Source: Angiostrongylus vasorum (lineage: Eukaryota; Nematoda; Chromadorea; Rhabditida; Metastrongylidae). From it: a stretch of 64,000 nucleotides of DNA. Positions 49,511 through 61,780 of the stretch are shown here, piece by piece. Position numbers and translations under genes: made by a program. The stretch spans positions 372,001 to 436,000 of the forward strand of contig JADANN010000034.1 of the NCBI GenBank assembly GCA_018806985.1. The letters run 5' to 3'. A model generated the notes under the pieces. That model did no database searches. It had not been told where the DNA came from and saw only the letters and a program-made list of their open reading frames with translations. Numbering within the stretch: position 1 is the stretch's first letter; every line of letters begins with the position of its first letter.

Positions 49511-49712
49511 ATGATCCGAGTCGATGGTCCACACTTCTTCGTATTCTCGATGGGGTTTAGTCGTAGTCGTACTGTGACGGATCTTCTTTAATGAAACACC
49601 ACACCAATAAGGGATGCTCAAACGGCAGTGCTCTTTTACATAGGACGGTTTCTGATATGACTACCAGTTGATAATAATTTGTTTTTCAACGGATAATCCA
49701 CCACGCATCCTA

Positions 49713-49756
49713 CATATATGTATATATATATATATGTATATATGTATTTCTATATA
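49713..49756. repeat. TA-rich microsatellite
   Basis: ATATATGTATATATATATAT and neighbouring TATATG/TTTCTA units. Confidence 0.85.
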
Positions 49757-49769
49757 AATATTAATTGTT

Positions 49770-49885
49770 CGGCCTCGATCAATCTCTAACGGATGCGATA
49801 TGCATTCGACTTCATTAAGCATTGTTAAAGGCGAGTGAATGCATATATGTCCTAGACGATGACTTGCTGTGGCCTACAGATGTAT
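49770..49885 (-). repeat. SINE-like family S2 fragment
   Basis: GATCAATCTCTAACGGATGC, CATTCGACTTCATTAAGCAT and TGCTGTGGCCTACAGATG match the terminal half of S2. Confidence 0.65.
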
Positions 49886-50221
49886 CAAATTCTGGGGAAG
49901 AATTTGTCGCAGGTCGATGGACACTTCTCCAATCTAAAAAGGCCGACAATTGTTTGGAGTTGAGAACCTGTCTAAAAAGAAGAATAGTTGCAAACTTACA
50001 AGGTGCACGCTCTTTGTTAAGACACATCATCGAACCACCTAAATAAGCACGCATTCGTTGAGTAAACTATGAAGGCATGTAAATACATCAAACTTTTTTG
50101 ATTGTGAGAGAATCCACACAATATGGTGGAATTACGTTAGGAATAAAACGAGAATGTTTCAATGAAAGTCAGCTCCATTGCGGTCACATTCGATCGAAAT
50201 GTCGTCATGTAAAGCGTAAAG

Positions 50222-50390
50222 GATAAAGCTCTCGCCGTTCATCAATCTCTGAGGGATGCGCCATGCATTCGACTTCATTGAGCATTGATGGAGGTGACTG
50301 AGCGCAAATCTGGCCTTTGCATTGACTCACGGTGGCCTACCGATGCATTGTGCCAGTGCTGGTATCTTCCCAGATCAGTTCTATACGCGT
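50222..50390 (-). repeat. SINE-like family S2 copy, partial
   Basis: Terminus CATCAATCTCTGAGGGATGC, CATTCGACTTCATTGAGCAT, and body GACTCACGGTGGCCTACCG. The head half is missing. Confidence 0.68.
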
Positions 50391-50519
50391 CTATCTGTCA
50401 CAAACATGTCTCATAATCATCATCAGCAATCTCTTCAGCTAGCCAAACACAATCAAGAATGAAATTCTTACATGCTAGTAGTATTAGAGTAAATGAACAA
50501 TTTTTTAGAGGAAATAATT

Positions 50520-50790
50520 ACTTGGCTTCCATGGAAAAACACAATACAATACAACAGTAGCTGACGTTTCGGCAGTATCGCCTTCTTCAGAGCCTGGAAG
50601 AGTATACTGATATACAATTTATTAGGCCAAACGCTTCAATAACACTTGCAAAAAGACGAAAAACTGTATGGAAATTACATGACCAGCAGCTTCTCCAAAA
50701 AAAATCACCGCTTTTTTTTTCGTGACTTCCAATGAAGAAGATTAGAACAGCTGATTATAGTTGCATTCATATTCCAGTGCTGAGATTAAT
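50520..50790 (-). mobile_element. Penelope-like element 3' tail fragment
   Basis: Closely matches the tail at 48,610-48,850 (shared CACAATACAATACAACAGTA, hammerhead-like block, and TATTGAAGCGTTTGGCC on the minus strand). No coding part remains. Confidence 0.8.
50559..50600 (-). ncRNA. Hammerhead-ribozyme-like motif, best-preserved copy
   Basis: CTGAAGA (fits CUGANGA), bulged A, stem II GGC-GATACT-GCC, GAAA, ACGT, cleavage triplet GTC, then AGC pairing with GCT upstream. All invariant core positions are present. Confidence 0.62.
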
Positions 50791-51454
50791 AGAAAGTTGA
50801 TCTGAGAAATGCTATTAGTTTTATGAATTGTTGGCGATAAAGTAGAAGCTTTGTTTCTGTTCATTATTCCCAATTATTTATAGCAACAGATACTTCATTC
50901 CATTGGTATGGTCATCAAATTCTCAAGAGGCAGGGTGAGAGCAATTCTGTTCAAAAAGGCTTGTTACAGCAATGTATAAAATCGTATCCATTCTAGAAAA
51001 AGCATAGTGCTATAATTGTAAACCCTACATCCGATTCACAAAAGTGGACGAGTGTGTGGGGTAACTACCAGAGTACTGAAGAGCAGCTAAGATGTGTGCC
51101 ACACTTAGTTTGTGCGCTGTATGTTGCAGCTTGTTCGAACCCCAAACGTTTGTAATTAATTCTTTATATCCGAAAATATAAAAAAAAGCAACGACGAACT
51201 GGTGATGCCACGAGGAGGATACATAAAAAACGTAGAAATATCATAATAAATTGGCTAGTGTGATGTTACAAAAAATAACAAGACGAACGCTAACAATAAT
51301 AGGGTATCTTATGCAACCCAAGGCTTAAGTGATACAAGGAAAAGCAGTTATATCACACATCATTTTCTCAGCAGAATAGCGAGATGGCAGCGTGACGATG
51401 CATCAATAAGAATGGGACGAGAAATCAACTTTATCATTATTATTGTTTCTGCAA
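50791..51454. other. No recognisable feature
   Basis: Contains one isolated B-box-like GTTCGAACCCC at 51,130; nothing else. Confidence 0.45.
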
Positions 51455-51862
51455 TTATTATTGCTACTAATTCCTCCTAACGGTTTACCTCGTTGTGGCT
51501 GGGAGGTGATCCTGGGTGTCGGATGATGTAGAGCGGGAAGATTCATCAACCTGGCAGGATCTTCCAAGCTGAACAGGAGTGTGGCATTTCCATCGGGAAG
51601 CCTAGCTAGGAATAAACCAGTACCAGGATCCACTACCGTCCTGGTACCAAACTAATCGCATGGTGGCAAATCTCCCTCCGACCGACAAGGGTTGCGACTG
51701 CCTGTGGTGGTGACGATCTAGGGCAGACTTCTGCCAGGCTGACGCCGGGATCCCAGGGGAACTACAATGGCTTAACCAGCAAATATCCGAAAAACAGAGA
51801 ATATGCTGGGGCTCTCACAACCAGTGAGGACGGGCTATTCAAGTATCAAGTATTGCTATTAA
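51455..51862 (-). repeat. R3 repeat, near full length
   Basis: On the + strand GTGGCTGGGAGGTGATCCTG, GTACCAGGATCCACTACCG, GGGATCCCAGGGGAACTAC and AACCAGTGAGGACGGGCTAT, closing with CAAGTATCAAGTATTG. Confidence 0.7.
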
Positions 51863-52979
51863 TTACTATTACATGACCAGTCATCACATCTAGTGGACGG
51901 ATCCCAGCAAATCTTGGATTCGTTCTCCCTCGCATTCATCGCTCCACAAGGGTCTTCGAACATTTCGCATGTTCTCGACTGCTAGTGGAGAATTTCGTCT
52001 TTTTTATGAATATCGTAGAATGCTGGTCGTATCGCCTCTGCTTGGAACTTTGGAGATAGCCGAGCAAAGGCGTTCCCACGTGGGTTGAAGAAGAGCATTG
52101 GGCGGGAAATCGAACCAGCACCTGGTTTTTTTGAGACACTGCGTTACCAACCATTATGTTACTTGAATTTTAAGTGAATAAAACCACAAACATGGAATTT
52201 CAAATTGGAAAGCTTTTTGCAATTTGTACTTGAAAAGATCCGAGGTACTAAGAAGAAGTGGGTTACAGTTATTCTAGGTCATTACGGAAACCGAGAGACT
52301 ACTTCATTACTCATTGAATATTTGAAAGCAATTACTACCTTGATTTTTCTCGAAATTCCGCATTGTTCTTGTGTATGTAGAATTGAGTAAATCTCTAATC
52401 ATTGGGAAGAAGAGACCGATTACTACAGCATTTATGCGTGCCCTAAATGAGCCGCAAACACTCCTATCAATGCGATATTAGCTGTTTCTACTTACATTAC
52501 ATTATTTTTACTGCAACATTAACTATTCGCACCAAACTCACAATCTTTTAAAAGCACAAACACTTCCTTAAAAGACGCTTTAATATTTCAGAGTTATCTT
52601 TTTTTTCATTTTTCAATAGTCGCTGCGTTGCTTAGGTTATACCAATACTCTTTAGGAAGAGGATTAAGAAAAATGTTAAAAATAAAGAAGTTGAAAGAGA
52701 GAATAATTGTCTTCAAATTCTAAATTTCCACCCTAACAATTGAACTTTTTCCATATTTCCTAAAAGTCCTTATTTTTCCCTGTTGAACGAATCATAACAA
52801 GTATAGATTAGGACAGGTTGACGAACCATATAAATTAACAAGTACCACAAAGCTCTTGTAATCTCAATCTCTAAGAGGCCTGTTGACCATCATTTTAATT
52901 CGAAATTCAAGAGCAGTTGAATACAAGTGTACTAGTTAAATACTTGATGATTCAATTCGCCATACTTATGAATAACTGA
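51863..52979. other. No recognisable feature
   Basis: AT-rich; short frames only. Confidence 0.5.
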
Positions 52980-53231
52980 GTGTTCCCTAGCACGTTTTCC
53001 ATTGAACCGGTGTGTTACAAGTTCTGTGGGATCTACTTAGGAGTTCCTAACTATCCCATGTTTAACATGTCAACTGGTCCTCTAAGTTGGTGGTCGCCAT
53101 GGATGAGGGAATGTTCTACATTTTTACGACTAGGTGCCTACGATATCGAGGAAGCGGTCATTTCTGGTGTAGACTTACTCTTAACAGCGCTTTCAATTAG
53201 GAATACTTATCTCCTTCTCGGTATCACGTAG
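52980..53231 (+). CDS. Orphan 83-codon ORF, unknown
   Basis: It opens MFPSTFSIEPVCYKFCG and contains a Trp-rich stretch (LSWWSPWM). No homologous family was recognised. It sits about 430 nt before the orphan ORF at 53,663 on the same strand. The two could be exons of one transcript, but no splice sites were established. Confidence 0.15.
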   Translation: MFPSTFSIEPVCYKFCGIYLGVPNYPMFNMSTGPLSWWSPWMRECSTFLRLGAYDIEEAVISGVDLLLTALSIRNTYLLLGIT

Positions 53232-53662
53232 ATCTAATCAGCAACGCTTCGCTCCACTATGCTCTTGTTCCAAAACTGAACTTTAACAAAGAAAATTTTC
53301 ACCGTTATCAACTATACGGAAGTGCAAAACGAACCACTGTGATGTTAAATTTGAAGCACCAAGATTGTGAAGTAATACGTGTGCGTTGTTAGTACATAAA
53401 GTAAACTCCACCTGAACAACAAGTTTTCAAATATTTAATCTTAGATGAATTCTGGACTCATAAACATTCACCCTAAATATTACATAGAAATGTCACATAA
53501 AATCATTCAAATATGCAGTGTAATGAGGTTCAAAGTAATAGGATAGGCAACAAGAAGAGAATAGTTCGTATTGAGATCGTTTTTACCTCCTCCGTTTCAG
53601 AAGAGATATATTAGTAGTACATAAAAGTATTAGATAGTGGTAAATCGAAATTAGCAACTAGC

Positions 53663-53956
53663 TTGGTGAAAGATGCCATTCCAGTTTTCGTTTCCGAAGA
53701 AGCCTCTGGTATTAGTGGACTCCATTCAACTTCTTGGGTCATACAAAGAACGATGCAGGCTGAGGATAAAAATGAAATATGCAATAAGATAGATTTCTCG
53801 AACTATGGAGCAAATGAGCGTGGAATAACGCTTGACGGCATATCTGATCTAATTATCAATGAGATTATCTACGGAAACATTGTTGAAGAAAGATCCAGAA
53901 CATTTAAGCAATTCGATTCGCACGCAATACCCCGTATTCTATCATTTTTCAAGTAA
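53663..53956 (+). CDS. Orphan 97-codon ORF, unknown
   Basis: The ORF starts MVKDAIPVFVSEEASGI and stops at a TAA. It has no signal peptide, membrane segment or known motif, and lies in a repeat-poor stretch just downstream of the GPCR 3' end on the opposite strand. The balanced amino-acid composition makes it slightly more gene-like than its neighbours. It could equally be random open frame. Confidence 0.2.
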   Translation: MVKDAIPVFVSEEASGISGLHSTSWVIQRTMQAEDKNEICNKIDFSNYGANERGITLDGISDLIINEIIYGNIVEERSRTFKQFDSHAIPRILSFFK

Positions 53957-54191
53957 TATGCACAGTAAACAAAAAACTAGCAGTAATAGAAAATAAGAGA
54001 TGCAGAATGAAATGACATAAGCGAAATGAATACTGCCGTCCTCACTCCACCCCCATTTATGAAATTATAACAAATTAACTTTTTCCAAAAGCACTAACAA
54101 TTCATAATACGTTGATATTATCTATGGAACTGACAAGCCATTTAAAATAAACCGGATTGGGCAATCGTCGAACGACCTTGTTTCTCTCTTA

Positions 54192-57100
54192 TCAATCGAT
54201 GGAGGTGCTTTGTGTCTGATCCCACATTTGAGTTACTGAGATAAGTTGGGTGAACACAAGTGACAAAGGCGTTTTAAACGCCTTCTTCGTTTTCTGTTCA
54301 CGTTGACACGTAAGAATCTGCTTGAAAGCACGCCGAAAATCACGTGAGAATCGTGAATAAATGAATGGATTCAGCATTGAATTCAGATGACCAGCCCAAG
54401 TCACTATCGTGAAGATTGTCTCCTTGTCCACAAAGCACTAAATGACATGTGATTTGACAAACTAGCAAAGTAAAAGGATTACATGCTGGCCGTTTTTTAA
54501 AGCTTAGGAAATTAACATAACGTTCTGCTAGGGTTAAATGGTGTGAAAAAAGGATCAGCATCTCTTTCATTTTGCACAAATGTTTTTTTTTATGTGTGCA
54601 ACAAGCTAGCGAACTACTTCTCTTTGATTTTGTTGTAAATTTACATCCAACTAGAACAAGACTAGTAATGGACCCCAACTTACCATGCGCGTTTCTGAGA
54701 GGAATATTCCGTATCAACCAAAGTCACCTTTTTAATCTTTGGGAATAAACAACAAAGAAATAAAAGTGGCGATAACATACGGAGTTGCAAAAAGACTGCT
54801 AGCGGTGAAAAAGACGAAGAAGGGCGTCCAGCAAAGAATAAAAAGCTCCGACAACGATAGAGAGTGTCCGCGCAGCTCGTTGTTCATGAACGTATTTCAC
54901 CATCTGCCGTGATTTCTCTCTAACGTTCAGCTTTCGTCTGGTTACCAGTGGTGAACTGGATGTCGACACATCACTCGGTTCCTCCCGTTGGATCTGTAAG
55001 CACTAGCTTCTTTAAAAATCTTTTTAAAGTTTTCACTTCTCAAAGATTTCAGTGCAGATCGAAATTTTTTGTTTATTTGAAAGATTGCACATAAAGGTGG
55101 GTGTGTGTCCCAGTGGTTAGCGGTCCCCCCTGCAATATACAGGTCGTTGTTGGTGCGATCTCGCGTCCCGGGCTCAGCAAGCTTTCCATTTCTCCGAGAT
55201 CCGAAAAATTGGTACTCGACTTGTTTGGAAGGACAGTACTCACATGATACATCGGTGAGTCACCACGAGTCAATATAGGCCAGATATAAAAACAGTCTCC
55301 TCTAAAGATGCTTGATGAGGTCGAATGCACGGCGAATCCCTCAGGGAGTGATCAAAGCTAACAGCTTAATCTCTTTTTGCACATAAAATCGTACTATACA
55401 TTTGTTTTCATTGATACTATTTTGCTTTTTTTCGAATGTTGCTTTCTTAACTAAGTGGCTTAAATGGCTGAAATATTAGCTATTTTGATTTGGTACCCTG
55501 CAAGAAAACAGAGTGAGCAGCTATAATGACTAGGACCATTTATGGTAGCCAGTAATTCCAGAAACTCCACCCTCAATCGCTGCTACCTCAAGATTTTACA
55601 GGTGATCGAACCACCCTCGCCATAGCGAAGAACTCCATTTTTAGAAGAACAGAGACAAAGCGGGAAATTAAATCCAAATTTATTTAATGCACTACTAACG
55701 CCCAACGAAAAAAATGTCTCCGAATGACTAGTACACGCTGTTATGGGTGGGATGTAAATATGATGAATGACTTAATTCCAGAGCTGAGCAAGAGGAAGCA
55801 AGCATGGTGGAGAGCTTCCAACGACTCCATTTCCACTTTTTGAACAACACCATTCTTCCGCCTTACTGAACGCGTAAGAATCCTGGTCCGTATGTAAGCT
55901 GGCCGAAAGGTCACTCAGCGTTATAGACAGCGCAGCCAAAAAGAATAATACTGGAAATATCCCGAATAGTGCAAGTGAGGAAAGAAATACAATCTCCCGA
56001 CTTACGTGGACGACATTGGAGACGACGCTTGAGATGCCAAAATATCAGAAATCAGATGAGCCGACGCTTAATGCGTCTAGAACACAACTGTTGGACGGGA
56101 GTCGTTAGCACTTAGATTCCTAAAGATCTTAAATGCACAGCATGAAGACCACCCACCCGATGGTAAGAGTTCTTCACGAAGACCTAAGAAAGAAGATATG
56201 ATGGACAGCGAGTCTCTAGAGCGATCAAAACCTGCTTGGTGCTCTTAAAGACGACATGTAGTAATGGAAGGTTTTCTGGCGCCCGTTAGAGTCACTCTAT
56301 GATCTACGGGACGACAGGTGATTCATGTCACGCCGTATAAGGAAGGAATGCTGAAGCTTCTATAGTTTCTCACTGTTTAGGATTTCAATAACAACTCGCC
56401 ATAAAAATAAAACCATCAGACTTTAAAGCTATACAAGCTATATCACTCATAAGTGAGAGATAGTTTGAGGTTTCCTTCAGCAAAGATGTCCTTCAAGCTT
56501 ACTTAGCCCCAAGACAGAATTCGACAACATACCAGTCGGTGTGCCTCACCGATTTACATAAAGGTAAATGATGCGTTTTCGCAATAATAGAACGGCCTTC
56601 TATATAGTAGTGTCATCAAAAATGAATACGAAAGAGCAGATTTGATCTCAAGGATATAGCACACTGCCAAAACTTGGAAGAACTATAGTGACGATATGTG
56701 CAAAAACTGAGGTATGCTAGTGTTAAATGCTTTCTTTGAGATTCTGCTGGTAAAGGCTAGAAAGATCAAGTGTTACAAAATAGGACTAGTCGTAAAAGTG
56801 AACACACTCCCTGTTTAGAAACCTTTTTACGACGCTGGGAAAGACTTTCTCTTCGCCTCACATGCTTGTCAACGCAATCTCGGCAGTTATCTTCGATTCT
56901 TTTGAATATCCAACGACTTGGGTTAAAGAATGATGATCACTGCTGGTTTGAACAATTCTTGTCGTCATTCTTACGATTTTTCACAACTCGATTAACAAAT
57001 GAAGAGCGATAAATGAGTTTTAATGCACCCCCTTGTTGGCAGTAGACGTGAGATTTATCCAAATGAGAGTACTAAAACGAAGTTGACTACATCATTATTT

Positions 57101-60100
57101 GGCGAAGATTTTGATTAAGCGACGTTAGTGTTGCCGCAAAGTACGCATATGAGATCGGTACCAACGCACCATGCTTACCAAGCCTTCCATCCCGGTAAGG
57201 TGTTAGCAGATTTGTCTGGGAGGATAGCAGCACTGACTCGATACATCAGTTGGCCACCACGAGTCATTGTAAAGGCCGGATATGCCTTAAATCATCTCCA
57301 ACGATATTTAATAAATTCAGATGCATGGCACATCCCTCTGGTATTGACCAACGCCAAGAGCTTTATCCTTTACCCTCTTATCTTAGCGGTTCAAGATTGA
57401 TTCCGAAACAGGAGAATCTATCATATTGGAAAGTTATCATCCCAAAATTAATTCAAGCAAGCTGGATAACCACTACTGCCATATGCGCCCGTGCTTTTTT
57501 TCCAGATTCCTTACTCAAGTAATCCGCAAAAGTATTCAGAGAAGATTGAATGAACGGCAGATATTCCAACAAGCATGGTATCGAAAAACGATTCAGTGCA
57601 TTGAATAATTTCCATGCTGTCATTGAACTCGTTGACTTGACTCAGAGTAATAGATGCCAGACTTCGCATGTTCACCAACAAGAAGATGGTTTCAGATTCT
57701 GTCGAGATTAGAGCGATTACAAGAGTCCTAAACATTTGCAGAATCTTTGGTCAATAGACTTAGAAGCTTAATAAGGCATTCCTCAATTCCACAAGAAGAT
57801 TCTGCTTATCCTACAGCGATATCATCATCGATATAAACAAGAAGTTAGGAAAACAAAGAACAGTTCTGTCAAAATTACTCGACATTAGGAAAACGTGACA
57901 AAAAGCAAGAAATGGAAGACTTGGCAAGAGAATTTCATGCTGGCAAATGAACGACGTGATAACAGTAAATAATAAAAAGAAGCTCTCGGCGTTGATCAAT
58001 CCCTGAGGGATGCGCCATGTATTTGACTTCATTAAACATCGTTTGGAGGTGATTGAATGCATATTTGGCCTTTACAATGAGTCGCGGTGGCCTACTGATG
58101 TACTGAGCCAGTGCTGCTGCCCTCCCTAGACAAGTGTGGTACCAATTTGCTGACCCCGGAAGGATGGAAGGCGGGTAGGCCATGGGCGCAGGGACCGATT
58201 TCACGTGTGTCTTGCAGGGCGCCTCCGACCACTGCGCCACACGCGCCCACGGTAAATAATAACCAGAACTAATGATTGTCAAATTTCATGTTTAAAACTC
58301 ATCTTTACGACGATCTTAGTAAAGTGATGTTAATGAGAAATGGTTTTTTCTTCCTGACCTTCCATTGGCTCTCAAAAGTACAAATACAACACCATGTTTT
58401 GTAGTTGCATCAAATACCGTAAATGGATAGTTGACGTAAGAACATATTATTTGAATTGCGCAAGGAGGAAGAGGGCACGGTGGAGAACACATAAGCATGC
58501 CGATGGGCACTTAAAATGCATCAAATTGCAGTCATCATTGTCGAAGGGGCTGTAAAGAGCGTGATGATAGAATTCCAGTAAAAAAGAAAAAATCGGGAGT
58601 TTCATCTAATCCCGACGATTGAAGATCAGGTCGAACGTCCACTCGTGGAATGGTTGAGTTTAGGATAAAGCTATTGGACAAGAGGGCTTTAACCACTCGT
58701 CTCCATGAGACATGAAGAACAGAACAGGAGGAATTTCAACACCATGGCGCACTTTGCTACGCGAGCGGAGCTAGAGGCTTTAGAGGAGCTTGTTTGAATA
58801 TGATATGGGAGCCAATATAGAAGGAATTGGATTCAAAAGACCGACTTTCCATAGACTTTGACATAAATAATCGACATATGTATTTATACGTTCTTATGAG
58901 CCGATCCTGTTGAGCTGATGCGAGATTCGTATAGTTGGCGTTGTTGTTGTTGTTGGTCGACGGCTGAAGCTCCGGCGATTTCGCTTTCCTCAGAACTATG
59001 CGTGACTGAACAACAACAGCGACAACTATACCCTCCTCACATCAGCTCAACAAGATCGTTTCTCAGAAGTGCAAATTAGATTGTGGTAAAATGTTCAAAA
59101 TATTTTAAACTACTTGATTTTTGCAAAGAGACCACCTACCGTATCGTAGAATTACGCCAAAGTTGATAAATAACACAGGAGATGATGATAAGACAAACTA
59201 CATTTATCCTATTGTTTATGGATATTTTCCATCTACGCCTGTGTATCATTTCCCTGGCCTAACGTGAAGCTTCATCGAACGTGGTGGCATTTTCAAATGA
59301 CACAAAAGACCAGTTCAGTGGAGAATGTTTACCTTTCTAGTAGCACTCAATGCACTTGGGCGGAGTGAAGGCACTTCGGCCGCTCGAACCCGAAACAGGT
59401 AATTCGTTTTCTTCTTGCCGCTTCTAGACTTGTGCCGAAGGAGTGCTACACGTGCACTAACGTGTGGCCGATCGTCGCGCTCGTTCAAGCTTTTTGGATG
59501 ACATCTGGGAAAAAAAAAGTTTGATCCATTATTTGAGCTTATTTGAGCACTCTTTGCTTTCAAGAAGTGTTCTCTTAACAAAACTAATAGAGATACGTCC
59601 TCCTATTAGGCAAGTAATTAGTATCCAAATTTCAAAAGGTCCATATATCTGTAACCTTTAAAGGATTAGTTTCCAAAGAAACTGATAGTAATTACCTTAG
59701 TTCGTCCCATTAACATCACTAATAGAGGTGTGTATTGCACAATAGCTAAGGGTTCCGTGCAATACACAACAGGTCTTTGGTTGATCATGTGCCCCATGCC
59801 CACCAAGCCTTCCATTCAGAAAGATCTAGGGTCGGCAAATTGGTACCATATCTGTCTGCGAAGATAGCGGCAATAATTTAATACATCAATAGGCCGCTGA
59901 AATTCATTCATTAAGCCAGATATTTATTTAGTCACCTATGACCATGTTTGACGAAGTCAAATGCTCTGCGTGTCTCGTAGGAATTGATCAACACCGAAAG
60001 CTTCATCCTTTGAGCTTTCTAACATCATAAACCGCTCGATTGTAATGATAATCGTTATTTGAAGGATTTGGATCTTTCTTGTCCTTTTATAGACAGAAGG

Positions 60101-60956
60101 TACATTTGGAACTGAATGGGATACTACTATTGTTAGAAAATGTACTCTTCTTTGTTCACTGCACCCTGAGTGGCACGTAAAAGATGCGCATTGATAGTTT
60201 CCTATCATTCGTTCAGTCTCATTGAAAAGCCAAAATAATTTGTCGTCTAAGACATCACTCTTTTTTTGAGGTGTATAACTCTGCTAGACTAGAGTTTTAC
60301 CGCAGTACTATCTAGTACAGTTAGTTACCGGCCTCGAATTCACTAGCAGTGAACGTTGATTCAAGTATATTTCATTTTCGCCATCACCACGACCAGAGAG
60401 CTTTAGATGGGCATTGAAAATACGACGAATACGCGGAGAATTAAGAGAAACATAATTAGATCCCTATTTCGAAGTATTTCATTAAACTACCTTTTTGAGC
60501 AAAAACGGTGTTGAGTCACTACTATCCGCTTGTTGAAAGCTCCGGCTCATTTTTTCGCCCTCGGCCAATGTGAATTCTCAATGTCGGCTCATTCTCGTCG
60601 GACGGAACGCTTTCGGCACTTGTATGCTTTTTACGACCATTTTTTGTATTTCACCTGGAACTAGTAGCGTTCTCTGTCATTTCAGAGCTGTTTTCAATGG
60701 GAATGATCCTGAAAACGTGGTCGTGGCGGAAGCGACCGTATGTCTTGATATATAATGCAAGGGACATCACGTTGCATATGTGCATGTGTATATATATGTA
60801 TACGTATATGTATATGCATATGTATATGTGCATGTGTATGTGTGTGTACATGTGCACGTATATGTATATGTATATGCACATGTATATATGCATATTATGT
60901 ATATGCATGCGTATATGTACGTATATGTATATGTATATGTATATGTATGTGTGTAC

Positions 60957-61000
<44 letters not shown>

Positions 61001-61736
61001 AAGCATATATATAATTTATACATAGATCAGTTTTCATGCACTATAAGTTCCTGTCCATATAAACAAGTGAAAGTTACGCAGTTATTTGGTTATTCATCTC
61101 ACGTTATATGCCTTTTACGTTAAACTATTAAATTTTAATGAAATACATGCTGATGCAAATATTAGTCTTCCGCAACCGAAACCGTGCCCATTCTTTTGAT
61201 GCATCGTGCACACAGTGGAGCAGAGTTTATCATTTCAGGTTAAAGTAGCTAACTAAAAATTTTTTATTGCTGCAAGTTTCCAAGAAATTGTACGAGAATT
61301 CTTAGCGATAGACTCCACTGCTCGATTCATTTTTCTTTCTTTTTGGTGCAGCTTATCGAATACTCAAAAAGAAGAAAATGACCGAGCGCAAGTCTATCGC
61401 TGTTAGTTCTCGCACTTGAAACTGTGTGCTGTGGCCCTTAGTTAGCTGATTTGACCTGAAATGATAAACTTCTGCCTCCACTGGGTGTGCACGATGCATC
61501 AAAAGAATGCTGGTCAGAAGCTGATCATTCAGTATCGCCACGTATTCTCAAAATGTTAGTTTGACTGTAAAGCAAAGATATGGGACTGCGAGATGAATAA
61601 CCACACTGCGTAACTTTCACTCTCAGCCTATATGGACAGGCGCATGAAAACTGGATCTATGTATATATTATATATTATGTATATGCATGCGTATATGTAC
61701 GTATATGTATATGTATATGTATATGTATGTGTGTAC

Positions 61737-61780
<44 letters not shown>

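Noticed and set aside
51065..51145. Possible tRNA (GTTCGAACCCC B-box match)
   Set aside because: No proper A box upstream at tRNA spacing and no acceptor stem.
58961..59000. Further hammerhead-like copy on the minus strand
   Set aside because: CTGAGGA and part of stem II remain, but GAAA has become GGAG; too decayed to list as a motif.
60651..61123. Long open frames (up to 128 codons) on both strands over the TA/TG repeat
   Set aside because: Simple-sequence translation (Tyr/Ile/His/Met runs); not proteins.
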